NCBI GenBank assembly: GCA_007258455.2
Contig: VDFB02018507.1
Coordinates: 363,578 to 427,577 of the forward strand
Source of the DNA: Sequoia sempervirens
Taxonomy: Eukaryota; Streptophyta; Pinopsida; Cupressales; Cupressaceae
DNA: 64,000 bases
Direction: 5' to 3'
Part shown: positions 23,421 to 33,921 of the stretch, piece by piece
Numbering within the stretch: the stretch's first letter is position 1
Layout of the letters: the number at the start of each line of letters is the position of its first letter
Program-made: the position numbers and the translations under genes
The notes under the pieces: generated by a model
What the model was told of the DNA's origin: nothing
The model's input: only the letters and a program-made list of their open reading frames with translations
Database searches by the model: none

Positions 23421-26265
23421 CCCTATATACCTCAAGGGTACATGGGGCCTGATTCCATGCAAGGGAGAAAGGGTATGTCTATGGCCAAGTATGAGAGGAT
23501 AACTCACTTCCCTTCACAATCCCAAAGTAAAAGTTCTATGGTGCTTGGCCAAAAATGACAACTGGACTTTTCGAATGGGTGTCTTTTGATTCACCCTCAA
23601 CTATTTATACCCCATCGGAATGTGAGGGTTGGGGTCGTCCCACGGGGTGATCAAATCCCTAGGTAGGCCCCCTAAAAAGAAACAAGATAATACCTGATTT
23701 TGATGAGACACTAGTAAATTAATTAGCCCAAATCCAAATGTGAAGGTAAATTTCAATCCCAATTTCCAATATGAGCAAACAATTAAAAAGACAAAGCAAC
23801 CAAAAATAAAAATAGGTCTATAATCAAGAATTCAACACATGTCCTAGGAAACCACAAAGTTGGTAGTTTATAGGAGTATGTCTTGGACTAGCATGAATAC
23901 CTATAAGCTTTCAGATTGTGAACATAAAATTGTAAGTGTAGAGAGAATCTTTTTATTGACCACAAACTTGTATTTGCCAATGCTTTTGAAAAAAAAACTG
24001 AGATTTTAAACCGTTTAGATGCAGATTAGACTCATGATTTAAATCATTTAAAATTAGAAACTTGGACAATTAAAAAACCCAACAAATTAAATGATTTATG
24101 TTCAGCAAACTAATGATTCTGGTTGAGAAGACAAAATGATTTACTCCCAGCAAACTACCAATTTATGCATAACAGATGAAATAATACACAACCAAGAAAA
24201 TAGCTTAAATGATTGAATTCATAGAGTCAAGTAAATAAGTTAAAAATTCACTTAGCACATAATCAAGGCAATTTTACCAGGAAAAATTGGAACTATGTAG
24301 CATATAGAACTTATTTCAAAATTCTTCATGATTATGGACATTGGTTTAAAAAGAGTAGCAAGGTTTTTTGTGATTATATTTCAGATTGAAAGATTGACTC
24401 AAGTATGAGGCATGACAAGACTAGATGAGTTTAGCTGTGAGAAAAAGCAGTAATGCATTTTACTCGCATAAGCATTCTCATGAACCACACTTGCTGAACT
24501 GTAGCAGGACCTTCAATAGAATAATTGAAAAAAAAAACAGTTAGGTATATGCCTTCTGTAACATGTTTAGCTACCTTTATCTTGACTACAAGTTCTTGTA
24601 CAATCCGAGATGGATTTTAAGGAGCATGATATGTGGAATTCATAAGAATTGCAAGATTGTGAACTAAAATTACACCTTATGAAAACTGCATACTTATTTG
24701 AGAACAACAAACAGACAATGGATTAATGGACAAAACACCACATACATAGCCTTGGTAAATTGTGTATTTATTTTAGATTTTTTTGGTCATTATGATGAGG
24801 TAGGGTGGCATTTTGACAAGATATGGCACTCATAAAACATGATAGCAAGAATTGTTGAAAGTTCTGTGCAGCCGATTAAAGTCTTTGAGCATGACTGGAT
24901 TGATGTTGTTGAACACCTTGCTCTACTCTGCAAAGAAAAGATTAACAATGAACTCAATGGGTATAAGACTATAGCTTGATTTCTATGAAATGTGAATCAA
25001 TGACAATTTAAAGAGTCGTCCACAGTTGGAAATATTGATTTTCAAATATTTACTCAACTATTATGGCACAAGGGAGAAATGTTAAATGCAGTTGGTATAA
25101 TAATGGCAAACAAATTTACCAATAACATTTCAATAAATCAACTGAGCATAAAAAAGCAATAGACTAACAAAAACAACCACTACTGCCTCTTATTGGAAGT
25201 TACTTGCTCGGCATCTGATGCAACAAAGACTGCATATTCTCACTATAATATTTGTTCTCTGTGGAAGTGTGGTGCTATTCCTGAAACTGAGTTGGAAAAG
25301 ATGTGTTTACTCTCGTGTTAGTGCACAGTCGTGATGCACAACTTGTAAAATGCACTCAACTGAATGTAACAGTCAACATTCTGAAATCAATAAGCACATA
25401 AATTCTAGTCACCATCTTGTTAGCTCACAAAGATAAAATGTAATAGTCAAGTATTTCAGAGAATAGCAAACCAACAGGCAATGATAGTTAAGCAGAGAGC
25501 TGCAAACAGTCAATAGTTAGTTATCTTCTCCTTTGCAAATGGTAGCTGCTATCTTCTTCCTTATGACAACCAGTTAGAGGTAGGGTGCATCCAAAGCTTA
25601 GGTGAACCTTCAAAAACCTCCAAAAAGAGTTAGAAATGATAAAATGAGGATTGTTGGAAGATATCCTCAACAAAGTCGCCAAAGATGTGGAGCTTTTGAA
25701 TGAGCTTTACATGAATAGATTAGTAGCAAATACAAATCTAAAACTCAAACAAAAAACACACTCAGATAGAGCAAAACAATGAAGATAATGGACAAAATGC
25801 AAGATAAGAACAAACAAAGCAGCATTTTTACCTTCATTGTTGATTTGTTGATATGCTCCAATGGATAAATGTGGATGCTCTTTGCACTTTGTTACTCAAG
25901 TGGACAACATGAGTGTGTGAGTGGATTGATCAAGAAAAATAGCAGCATAAACTCAGCATAGATATGGATGATAAAATGGGGTGGCAAGCCTCTATTGAAA
26001 AGATTTTTCAAGAGGAAAACGGAGGGGCAAGATGCAAGATTGAATGGAGGGTTAGGATTTAAGATACATGGATTGAAGTCATAGCATTGAGACAATTGTC
26101 ACAAGGGAGAAGGAGATTCTTGATCAATGGACAAGATTTGATCAATTTGGGAGATTCAATGAGAAGAAAGCAAGTGCCATGTGAGGTGGAAGGCTAAGCA
26201 AGCTCACACTTGTGTGAGCAAGGAGGTGGAGGTGAGTCAAGGTCAAGGGATGAGGTGGAGGATTG
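23421..26265. other. Non-coding, nothing recognised
   Basis: AT-rich, intron-like sequence. No domain-bearing frame, LTR end or tandem repeat of note was seen. Confidence 0.45.
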
Positions 26266-26440
26266 GCATGCCTCCAAGATAGCAAGCTCAAACTTGTATG
26301 AGTAAAGAGTGTGATGAGTTAGCATGCTCATACCTGTGGGAGCATGCTGTGGATTGATGTAGAGAGCTAGCATGCCTCCAAGTTAGCATGCTCACATGTG
26401 TGAGCAAGGTGTGAGATAAGTTGGCATGCTCACACATGTG
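26266..26440. repeat. Tandem repeat of 104 bp with GCATGC/CTCACA palindromes
   Basis: The word gcatgcctccaag recurs at 26266 and 26370. Within each unit 'agcatgctcacac' and 'tgtgtgagca' face each other, giving imperfect palindromes such as gctcacatgtgtgagc. Confidence 0.65.
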
Positions 26441-26483
26441 GCAGCATGGGAGGGAGTGGGGACACATGTTAGATGATGGACAA

Positions 26484-26628
26484 CTTAGATTTTAATTTAT
26501 GTAGATGAATTAAATGGCTAGGATTAATCCCTCTTAGTGTTTCATCTAATTTAATAATCCACAGCATCCTCAGTCCTTGTCCTTTTAATCCTAGCCATTT
26601 AATTCATCTACATGAATTAACATCTAAG
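26484..26628. repeat. Long near-perfect inverted repeat (44-bp arms)
   Basis: The left arm 26484-26527 and right arm 26585-26628 are reverse complements at 42 of 44 positions ('gaattaaatggctaggatta' against 'taatcctagccatttaattc'), with a 57-bp spacer. If transcribed it would make a strong hairpin. No terminal target duplication is obvious. Confidence 0.85.
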
Positions 26629-27100
26629 TCATCGATCAGTAATTAATTAATTAAGTTGGAAAAATTGGGAGCTAAGTTTATTTAATTAAGCTGGTTTAAT
26701 TAATTAACCTAAGGGGAGGAATAGGAATAGGAATAATTAATTGTGAAGGGTAATTAATTAAATTACGCTTTGATTAATTAAATACAGGAAGGTGGTAGAA
26801 TGGTTAATTGCAGGGATTGCTTAGTTAATTAATTTGTGGGAAATTAGTAAGGTGAAAATTAGTGTTGCATTTGGGGTGTCTACAACAACCATTAGGTCCT
26901 TTGAATAGAATTCTCACAGTCAAGGAAGGTGACTGATCCTTGGACTGTCCTCATTGATCTACTTTCATTGTAACTAAGCACTACCTTTTAAAAATCAATT
27001 TATCTATTATATTTGTACAATAAATCTGGTATGTATTATTATTTTCTTTAAATTTGCAATTGGTATTGTAACAATATGGTAGTAAACAAATATTTTGCAG
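26629..27100. other. TTAATTAA-rich spacer
   Basis: Between 26640 and 26835 the palindrome ttaattaa and close variants occur repeatedly. The sequence 'ggtgtctaca' near 26876 may be an LTR end. There is no gene until the exon at 27101. Confidence 0.4.
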
Positions 27101-27280
27101 CCTCACTATACATTGTGCATTGAAAATTCTGTAAGCCACTATCGAAGGGCTGTAAGGGAGATAAAAGAACATGGTCTTAGCAATCCCCTTTTGCATAATT
27201 GTATACTGCACATTGATGCTAGCAAGGAATTTGATTGTGGCCAGCAACCAATACCAGTGTCATGGGATATCCGTGATTGA
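27101..27280 (+). CDS. Candidate terminal exon, unrecognised protein
   Basis: After a good acceptor (acaaatattttgcag) the frame stays open for 59 codons to TGA. It begins PHYTLCIENSVSHYRRAVRE, continues IKEHGLSNPLLHNCILHIDA and ends SKEFDCGQQPIPVSWDIRD. The composition (Cys, His, Trp, balanced charge) is that of a real globular protein, unlike neighbouring chance frames. I do not recognise the family. Upstream exons are not identified; the exon at 7368 is on the same strand but nearly 20 kb away and its phase does not join directly. It may also be a retained pseudogene exon. Confidence 0.45.
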   Translation, partial: PHYTLCIENSVSHYRRAVREIKEHGLSNPLLHNCILHIDASKEFDCGQQPIPVSWDIRD

Positions 27281-27949
27281 AGAAGTTGTCAGGATCTGAT
27301 TAAACACCATTATACTAAAATTGGAGAAGAAAGGAATCAGGCCATGCCTCCTCCAAGTGTCAAGCCTTCCTACTAGAGGGCCTAGTGTCACCATGGGTAG
27401 AGGAAGTGACTGAGAACAGGAGCATGTGGTCCTATCCTGTGTCTTCTTCCTCAACACTCTTGTTCAAGAATAGTTGATGTTCTTGCAGAGTGACCTGAGT
27501 GGTGGGATCTGGAAAGATCTGCCAAAGAGTGGCTCTTTATGTAATATTCAGAGGAAAACATCTTACTCTGTCAAAGTTAAACATACATAGCTATAGAAGC
27601 AGATTTTGGTTAGACTATATCACTAATAGCAATATTTTAAAGCTTAGTTTGACTTTGCAAGACTTTTTCTATGTTCTGAATTTGTAACTTCTTGAGCTGT
27701 GCATGTTTGGTAAATGTAATGTAATTGTGCTTTCTCACTGAATTTCTGTTTACTTTCTGATAAAATGAATGCTTGAAATAGTGAACAGAATTAATAATGC
27801 ATACCAAATAGAGGAGTAAAATTATATCTTTGTTTGCACATGAAGCTATTACAAAAATAGACCCGAGATGGTCAGCCAAGGACCAGAGTCAATCTGACTA
27901 GATCATACTACTTTCCTTGACAATACAAAATCTATTTAAAGGACCCAAA
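27281..27949. other. Possible 3' UTR and spacer
   Basis: Follows the terminal exon. Contains no clear polyadenylation signal that I would single out and no coding region. Confidence 0.3.
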
Positions 27950-28308
27950 GGAACACAGCCATCGACCAACTGGTGCTTATAACTACCCAAAGCCGACAAA
28001 CAATTAATACACAGTTGGATAAACCAAGAGGAACACAACGGTTGATCAACTGATGCTTATAACTACCCAAAGCCGACAAACAATTAATACATAGTTGGAT
28101 AAACCATATTACTGAAACATAATAATAGGCATTGTACACTAACTACAGTTAATACATAGTTGGATAAACCATATTATCAAAACATAATAATAGGTAACTG
28201 TCGACCAACTGATGCTTATAACTACCCAAAGCCGACGAACAATTAATACATAGTTGGATAAACCATATTATTGAAACATAATAATAGGCATTGTACACTA
28301 ACTACAAT
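27950..28308. repeat. Complex tandem repeat
   Basis: The segment 'gcttataactacccaaagcc'..'aattaatacatagttggata' occurs at about 27975, 28057 and 28213. 'aacataataatagg' occurs three times, and a shortened copy starts near 28147. Repeat borders are sharp, indicating recent local duplication of 80-160 bp units. Confidence 0.85.
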
Positions 28309-30477
28309 TTCTTCAACTTGGGAGTTGTTTCAATTGGGCTACATACCGTAATTACATTTTTCAATACAATTTGATTTCTAATAAAAAAGAATTGAAAGTT
28401 GTGTCACCAATGTCACATGATTAAGCATATAACTGAGCATCAAACTTGGAAAGCAAATATAAGATTGTTACATAGGCTAACATTCCCAGTGACTTAGACA
28501 TTGAGCATCGGGAAGAATCATTGGAAATTTTCTTTAATGCAGATTCAAGGAATTTCCCAAGGACACAAGAAGGAAGAGGTACACAAAGTGGGCAACAAAG
28601 TTTACAACAGTGTGAAATATCTGAATAACAAGTTTTGTGATGTTTGCATAGTGACTGAATATTCTAGAAAAGATTGTCCATTCACAGAGATGGATAAGCA
28701 GATGTTGCTGATGTCTAGAGAAATTAATTAGATGCTGTCCAGAAAAATTAAAAATATTCAGGCAGTTCACATATCTGAAGTTGTAGTAACTATGTCTAGT
28801 TGAAACTTATGTCTCAGTTTTGGCATCAGCATTGTTAACTTCTACACCATCATCTGCAGAATTTTTTGACCAACTTGATCTCAAATCCTGCTTGACCTCA
28901 CCAACTAAGTCTTGAGATTGCGAATACAATGAATTATTGAATTCTTTGGAAGTGGATAGATACATGTGAGGTTTAAATATATGATCACATTTATACTTAT
29001 CAAGTAACCAAGTTACGTATGCCAAAGAAAAGTATAAATAAAGCAGCCCATGTTCTTTGGTGCTCTTCTAGTTTTTCACAGTTAGTTATTAAAATTATGA
29101 ATGAGTAGAAGCTACTAACTGTCGCTTCAGTCTATATATTGTTAAATGTATTGTCAGGAATTTAGACAATCAGGCTGAACCCAATAGAGAAACATCCATA
29201 CATAATGCTGTCAATGTAATGAAATACATTTTCAATTCCATCTTACTGTGTTTTACTGTATTGTGTGCATGTGTGCAGTTATTTTCTTATACTGAAGAGA
29301 GCACGATTTTTCTTTCTACTAGGTAGTTGTGTGAAAATGACTGCAATCTTATATGCTATCCGGTACAAAACTGGGATTGTATGTTTAGACTTTAGTCACC
29401 CTAGAGTGGCAGCCTTATGACATCCATGAAGTGTCGGAATTGTTTTCAGTCTTGACCAAGATTGCCACTTTAATTAAAATCTGTGCTTAAAGTTAAAACC
29501 AATGCTACAAAAATCATAAATGGAAAATAATCAGCAAGGACCTGAAAGCAATTATTTGGGAGAGAGTTGGAAAAATGGAAAAATTTAAAAGATCGGCGAT
29601 CTTTTCAGTTATCAGGTATCATTCAGGCAAAAATGGGGATATTACCAAAATCAAACATTAATTGGCAATAGTGAATAATTGTGAATAATAATAATAATTG
29701 ATTAAAACAATTGGTTGGACAATTTCTTGATGGCTTTTGTCTTCCTTGAGTGTTGAAAGACAGGAATGATCATTGCCTCTAATGCAAATGCCCATTGCAG
29801 CTAAATTCATTGGGGTTGCTAAATGAATGGGATTATTCTTCTCTTCAGAGTCATGAAGCTTGCATCTGCTGGATATTAAATTAGCTCCTTGGTTATTATT
29901 GGTAAATCAAATGCAAAGTTTTCCCATTGTTTGCATTGAATCTCTGGTCTGTCATTAAAGGCACATTTAGTCCTTCTTAGTGATTGTGGTATTGTTTGTC
30001 TTATATCATTTCACCTGGGATTTTTTATCCTTGCTGGTAACAATTACATGTTCCACCCTCCATTTTTTGTTCTTTAGGTTAAATGGATGTTCAACTAGGT
30101 TCTGTCTCTCTATACTTTTGCAGTGTTTGGATGCTCTCTTGGAACATTCATGCTCTAAGTGGCCTTCCATTTTGCAGTTTGTGTAATATACACCTTTACA
30201 ATCCTTTCCATTTCCCACTGAGTTCTTTGAACATGCAAATTGTATCTTATCTCATGGCAACCAGCAAATTAATCTTAATGAGAAATACCTCTAGTCTAGA
30301 CTGTCTTTCATCTTTGAATTTGAAGGTCTGTCAATTACTTTGTCACAAGTTTTACGGATTACTGCTTCAGATGTTTTCTTGTATTGAGGTAACAATCCTT
30401 CCATAGGCCACCTATCTTCATCAGTTTACAGGTTGGATGCTCAGTTTCACCATGGATGCCCCACTTTCTATCATAGG
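28309..30477. other. Non-coding, nothing recognised
   Basis: AT-rich. A - strand frame at 30006-30218 has a weak zinc-knuckle-like phrase (TNCKMEGHLEHEC) lacking its first cysteine, perhaps a gag remnant. No other support for genes. Confidence 0.35.
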
Positions 30478-30968
30478 CGTAGTTTAAAAACTTGTGACTT
30501 GGCAAAACTCGGCAGGCCCAAATTTGACTTGTACTCAGTGACTCAACAAAAACTCACCAAAACTCAGAGAGTGACTGTGACTGGAATTGCCTGACGCCCT
30601 CTTGCACACAAACAAACAACAGATGTTTAATCACCCACTTATGATCAGATGAAATGCAATTAACAGGCTGCAATTGGAAAATGTGCTCATGGGATTGTAT
30701 TTTTAAATTTTTTTGGTGCTTGGCATGTGTGTGGTCAAGGATGTCTTCCCATGATGTGATTCTTGCATGTCTACATACCTGTCTTCACATGACATGAATC
30801 TTGCAATGTTCTCACAGCTTTGGGTGAGTTTTTTGCTGAGTTTTTCAGCCTTTTTTGGTGATTAAGTTGCAGATTTTCTGTAAAAAATGGCCCAAGTTTT
30901 TGGGCAAGTGATTTGGGAGTATTTTTGTCTTGCAAGAACTCACAAGTCAGGCAAGTTTTTAATTTATG
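30478..30968. mobile_element. hAT-like MITE related to the 23 kb copy
   Basis: The ends cgtagtttaaaaacttg and (reverse complement) cataaattaaaaacttg form terminal inverted repeats. The flanking octamers, atcatagg and attatagg, match at 7 of 8. The left end shares 'ctcggcaggcccaaattt' with the element at 22992-23420. No coding capacity. Confidence 0.65.
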
Positions 30969-31407
30969 ATTATAGGCATGACATTATTCTCTTCTTCCAA
31001 TTTTAAATTTATATCTCGTCCACAGTTCAAACACTTCATTGCCATTTCTAGAAGCTCAAATTCAGCCTCAAAGCCTTCTTTGAGATTTTTCAATGTGTTA
31101 GTGGCACATTCCTGCCTTCACATGACATGACTCTTGCAATGTCATCACAGCTTCGAGTGAGTTTTTCAGCCTTTTTCGCAATTAACTTGCAGATTTTATG
31201 TAAAAAATTGCCTGATTTTTGGGCAAGTGACTCAGGAGCTTTTTTCTCTCGCAAAAATTCACAAGTCGGGTGAGTTTTTAACCTATGATTATAGACAGAC
31301 ATTGTTCTCCTTTTCCTATCTTAAATTTATATCTTGTTCACACATTTCATTGCCACTTCTAGAAATTTAAATTCAGTCTCAGAGCTTTTGTTGAGATTTT
31401 TCCATGT
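30773..31407. repeat. Tandem duplication of about 310 bp including a MITE end
   Basis: Positions 30773-31097 and 31106-31407 are about 80-85% identical (e.g. 'cttcacatgacatga', 'gagtttttcagcc', 'cacttcattgcc'/'catttcattgcc'). The first copy spans the right end of the 30478-30968 element and its flank, so the duplication happened after the element inserted. Confidence 0.8.
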
Positions 31408-32120
31408 TCAGATTGTCTTGACAAATCTTTTTCATGCCAGGCATTAGTGGTTTCTTTCAGAGTAGCAAAAATAGATTGAGGTCAATCCTTTTCTTTGGTT
31501 TATCCATTCACTTTCCATATGGGTTGAGATTCTTTAGTTCAAATGACAACTAACTGAAGGTGGCTTCCACTTTTAAGAATAATTGTTATGATTACAAGTG
31601 GGGTAACTATAAAAAGACACGTGATAAAGCAAATGGAAATATTTAATGAGGACACAATATATAGCAGTGGGTTTTGTAGACTATCAGTTGAACAATTTGA
31701 ACTAAAATACACATCTTTGAAAAAAGTAAATTTTACACTTCTTAATAACTTATCGAATAAAGTGTTGGCTCGATTAAAGGTGAATCCCACCATAAAAAAG
31801 AGTTATTGAATATTACATGTCAGTTTAACCACAACAGTGATTATGATATTTCATATTTGATAATTTAGATTATAGTTGTTGTATTTGTTTCTAAAGGATT
31901 TGACATTCTGGTTGCTTGTGGAATTTGTATGGAAAATATTTCACTCATTTTGTGACACAAAATGCTATTTTGGAGCTTCTGAACATTATAGAATGTCATG
32001 TCATAAGAATCCTATATGCTTTTTAAAACTATTTGCTGTATTGTAATTAATCATTTTAGTGAACGTAAGAGTAGTATAATTAATTAATTTAATGAAGGCA
32101 AGTTTTTCTTATTTTTCCAG
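31408..32120. other. Probable intron of the FKBP-like gene
   Basis: AT-rich, no coding domain, ending in the pyrimidine-rich acceptor 'tttcttatttttccag' before the exon at 32121. Exons encoding the transit peptide should lie upstream, but I could not identify them. Confidence 0.4.
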
Positions 32121-32238
32121 GACTTGCTATTATTCTTGCTTTGTGAATCCAGTGGCAGCATTACGGGGAAAAGACTATGGGAAAACAAAAATGCGATACC
32201 CAGATTACGTAGAGACAGAATCGGGTCTACAATACAAG
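32121..32238 (+). CDS. FKBP19: FKBP-type peptidyl-prolyl isomerase, chloroplast, exon (FKBP19-like)
   Basis: The exon translation is CYYSCFVNPVAALRGKDYGK followed by TKMRYPDYVETESGLQYK, ending at a GT donor (tacaag|gttgtg). The ALRGKDYGKTKM..YPDYTETxSGLQYK segment is the strongly conserved start of the mature part of plant FKBP19-type immunophilins, which are predicted thylakoid-lumen or stromal proline isomerases. The segment lies just before the FKBP fold. The acceptor could be at 32120 or, less likely, at 32152 (aatccag|tggcag). The exon ends in phase 0, matching the next one. The transit-peptide exon(s) are not identified. Family assignment is from remembered conservation; orthology is probable, not proven. 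Confidence 0.7.
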
Positions 32239-32378
32239 GTTGTGTGCTTGGATGCATTCTCTGCATTACTACTCTGTAATATGTTGCCATTGTTAGACTA
32301 TTTTGAAAAGAAAATCAAGTTTTATTTCCCAGAAATAATTGTATAATGAAAAAATCATAATTTTCCTTCTGGATGCAG

Positions 32379-32429
32379 GACTTAAGGATAGGCAATGGTC
32401 CAATTCCAAAGATAGGTGATGCTGTTGTT
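32379..32429 (+). CDS. FKBP19: FKBP19-like gene, following exon
   Basis: A 51-nt exon between acceptor ttctggatgcag and donor gtt|gtaagt, encoding DLRIGNGPIPKIGDAVV. This continues the previous exon in phase 0 and matches the first strand of the FKBP domain (DLRVGxGPxxKKGDxVVVDWDGYT). The next exon should begin with the VDWDGYT-type segment. I did not find it before the LTR retrotransposon at 33434 nor between 45254 and 57846. Either the gene has an intron enlarged by the insertion and I missed small exons, or the locus is a broken copy. Confidence 0.7.
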
Positions 32430-33229
32430 GTAAGTATTACATATTCACCTGTGCTTGAATGTTTCCATTGTTAGACCTGTAGTTACATGCAATTTAATAA
32501 TACCATCAGAAGCAAAGGCAAACTCTTAGTAAAATGTTAGAATTAGAGTACAGAGCTCATTGTCGCCTTGTTCCACAATCTTGCTTTTTCTCTATTCTTT
32601 TAGCTTTCATCACATGGCTGTATTTGCACCTGTTAAGACTTAGGGATTTTTGTTGAATCTCTTATGCTCTGAGAGTCTTGAAGGATCAAAGTCACACTAA
32701 TTATTGATTATTAGTTTAAAATCATGCATGCAAATTGAAAACAGGGATACAAGTGTATATTAAAAAGGAAACAATGATGCAAGTTTTACATGTTCTAAAT
32801 TAGACATGTCAATGCAAATGGGCATAGCAAAATGACCAAAAGGACCTTCATAAAAGAGGTGTTATCTAATAGTAATTGATTTTTATCTCTGTTAAAGCAC
32901 TTTACTATTATTATTATAATTATGAGGATGTTTTCAATTCATCTTGTATAAGGATTAATTTCATATTAGCATCTTTGTCAATGTTTGAAAAAATGTGGTG
33001 GGCACAGTAGTGAGTGTGAGTAAAAATCAAGAACTGATATATCTTACCAATTTGCTTCATTAATTTGTACCTGCCTAATAGAATGAGTAGTTAGATCCAT
33101 CTCAACAAGATATTGAACTAATCACTTATTATTCGAGCTATGCCTATGTTCTAACACTCCACATTTTTGTGGGTATTAAAAATAAGTTACTCAGCACAAA
33201 AGATAACAAAGATGTAGTAATGTCCAAAG
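32430..33229. other. Intron-like sequence after the FKBP exon
   Basis: AT-rich, no coding features. It begins with a consensus donor gtaagt. Confidence 0.45.
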
Positions 33230-33433
33230 GACTGGTTTAATAGCAATGGTGGATGTGTGCAAGAGCATGACCCCAGTTCAAATCACCTTGACCACGAGGC
33301 AGTCCATAACCCTAGCGAACATGTGTCAAGGTTGTGCTGTAATGAGTGTATAGTACATTCAAGTGTGAACTAGGCCTGAAAATATTAAGAATGCTTCCCA
33401 ACCTTACTACACACCACAATAAAGGCAGCCCAT
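33230..33433 (+). mobile_element. Possible tRNA-derived SINE
   Basis: An A-box-like 'tagcaatggtgg' at 33241 is followed about 34 bp later by a B-box-like 'agttcaaatc' at 33276, the layout of an internal RNA polymerase III promoter. The intervening 'gcaagagcatgacccc' also resembles plant SINE heads. A 3' tail and target duplication are not clear because the LTR element is inserted immediately downstream. Confidence 0.35.
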
Positions 33434-33864
33434 TGTTTGCCTATGGAATGGAATTCTAATCTGACGTACTACTGGCAAACTTGTAATATGCAGAACATAG
33501 GATAAAACAGTAAACGGAAAGATATCATAGTAAAATGCCAGAAACTTTATTCATTCTCAGGAATATCATGTACAAAGAGTATCACGATGCTTACAGTATA
33601 ACTATCGGCAACAAAACTCATTCCTTCCTCCTTTCCCGACTACATCCACCCGACTACATATAACGCTCGGCGGTGGTTAGACAACCAACCGACACGACGT
33701 TTCATAACAACATTACATTATCATTAATCTAAACATATTTTCCCGAAAGTACATGACATTACATGACATTATTATTCTTTACTAACTATTGTTTTATTTG
33801 ACAATTGGCCTACTACGACCGAGGCCGACTACGGCCGACAACAAAGTAAAATATCCGACTAACA
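33434..33864 (-). repeat. 3' LTR of the Ty3 element
   Basis: 431 bp, TG...CA bounded (+ strand tgtttgcc...gactaaca). Compared with the right LTR it has 10 substitutions (8 transitions) and one 1-bp indel. The U3 start, on the right side, contains repeated ccgac/gccgactac words. Confidence 0.95.
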
Positions 33865-33865
33865 T

Positions 33866-33880
33866 CATCCCCCCCAAAAA
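33866..33880 (-). other. Polypurine tract
   Basis: On the - strand a TTTTTGGGGGGGATGA stretch abuts the LTR start TGTTAGTCGG. A G-run directly before the 3' LTR is the expected primer for plus-strand DNA synthesis. Confidence 0.7.
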
Positions 33881-33921
33881 GGAAGTCGTCTTCCAGACGA
33901 CATACATACAACAAGATAAGA

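Noticed and set aside
23268..23558. + strand frame of 96 codons
   Set aside because: Starts inside the hAT-like MITE and crosses its border and target duplication, so it is chance.
33260..33290. tRNA gene
   Set aside because: A and B box words are present, but no cloverleaf could be drawn; described as a possible SINE instead.
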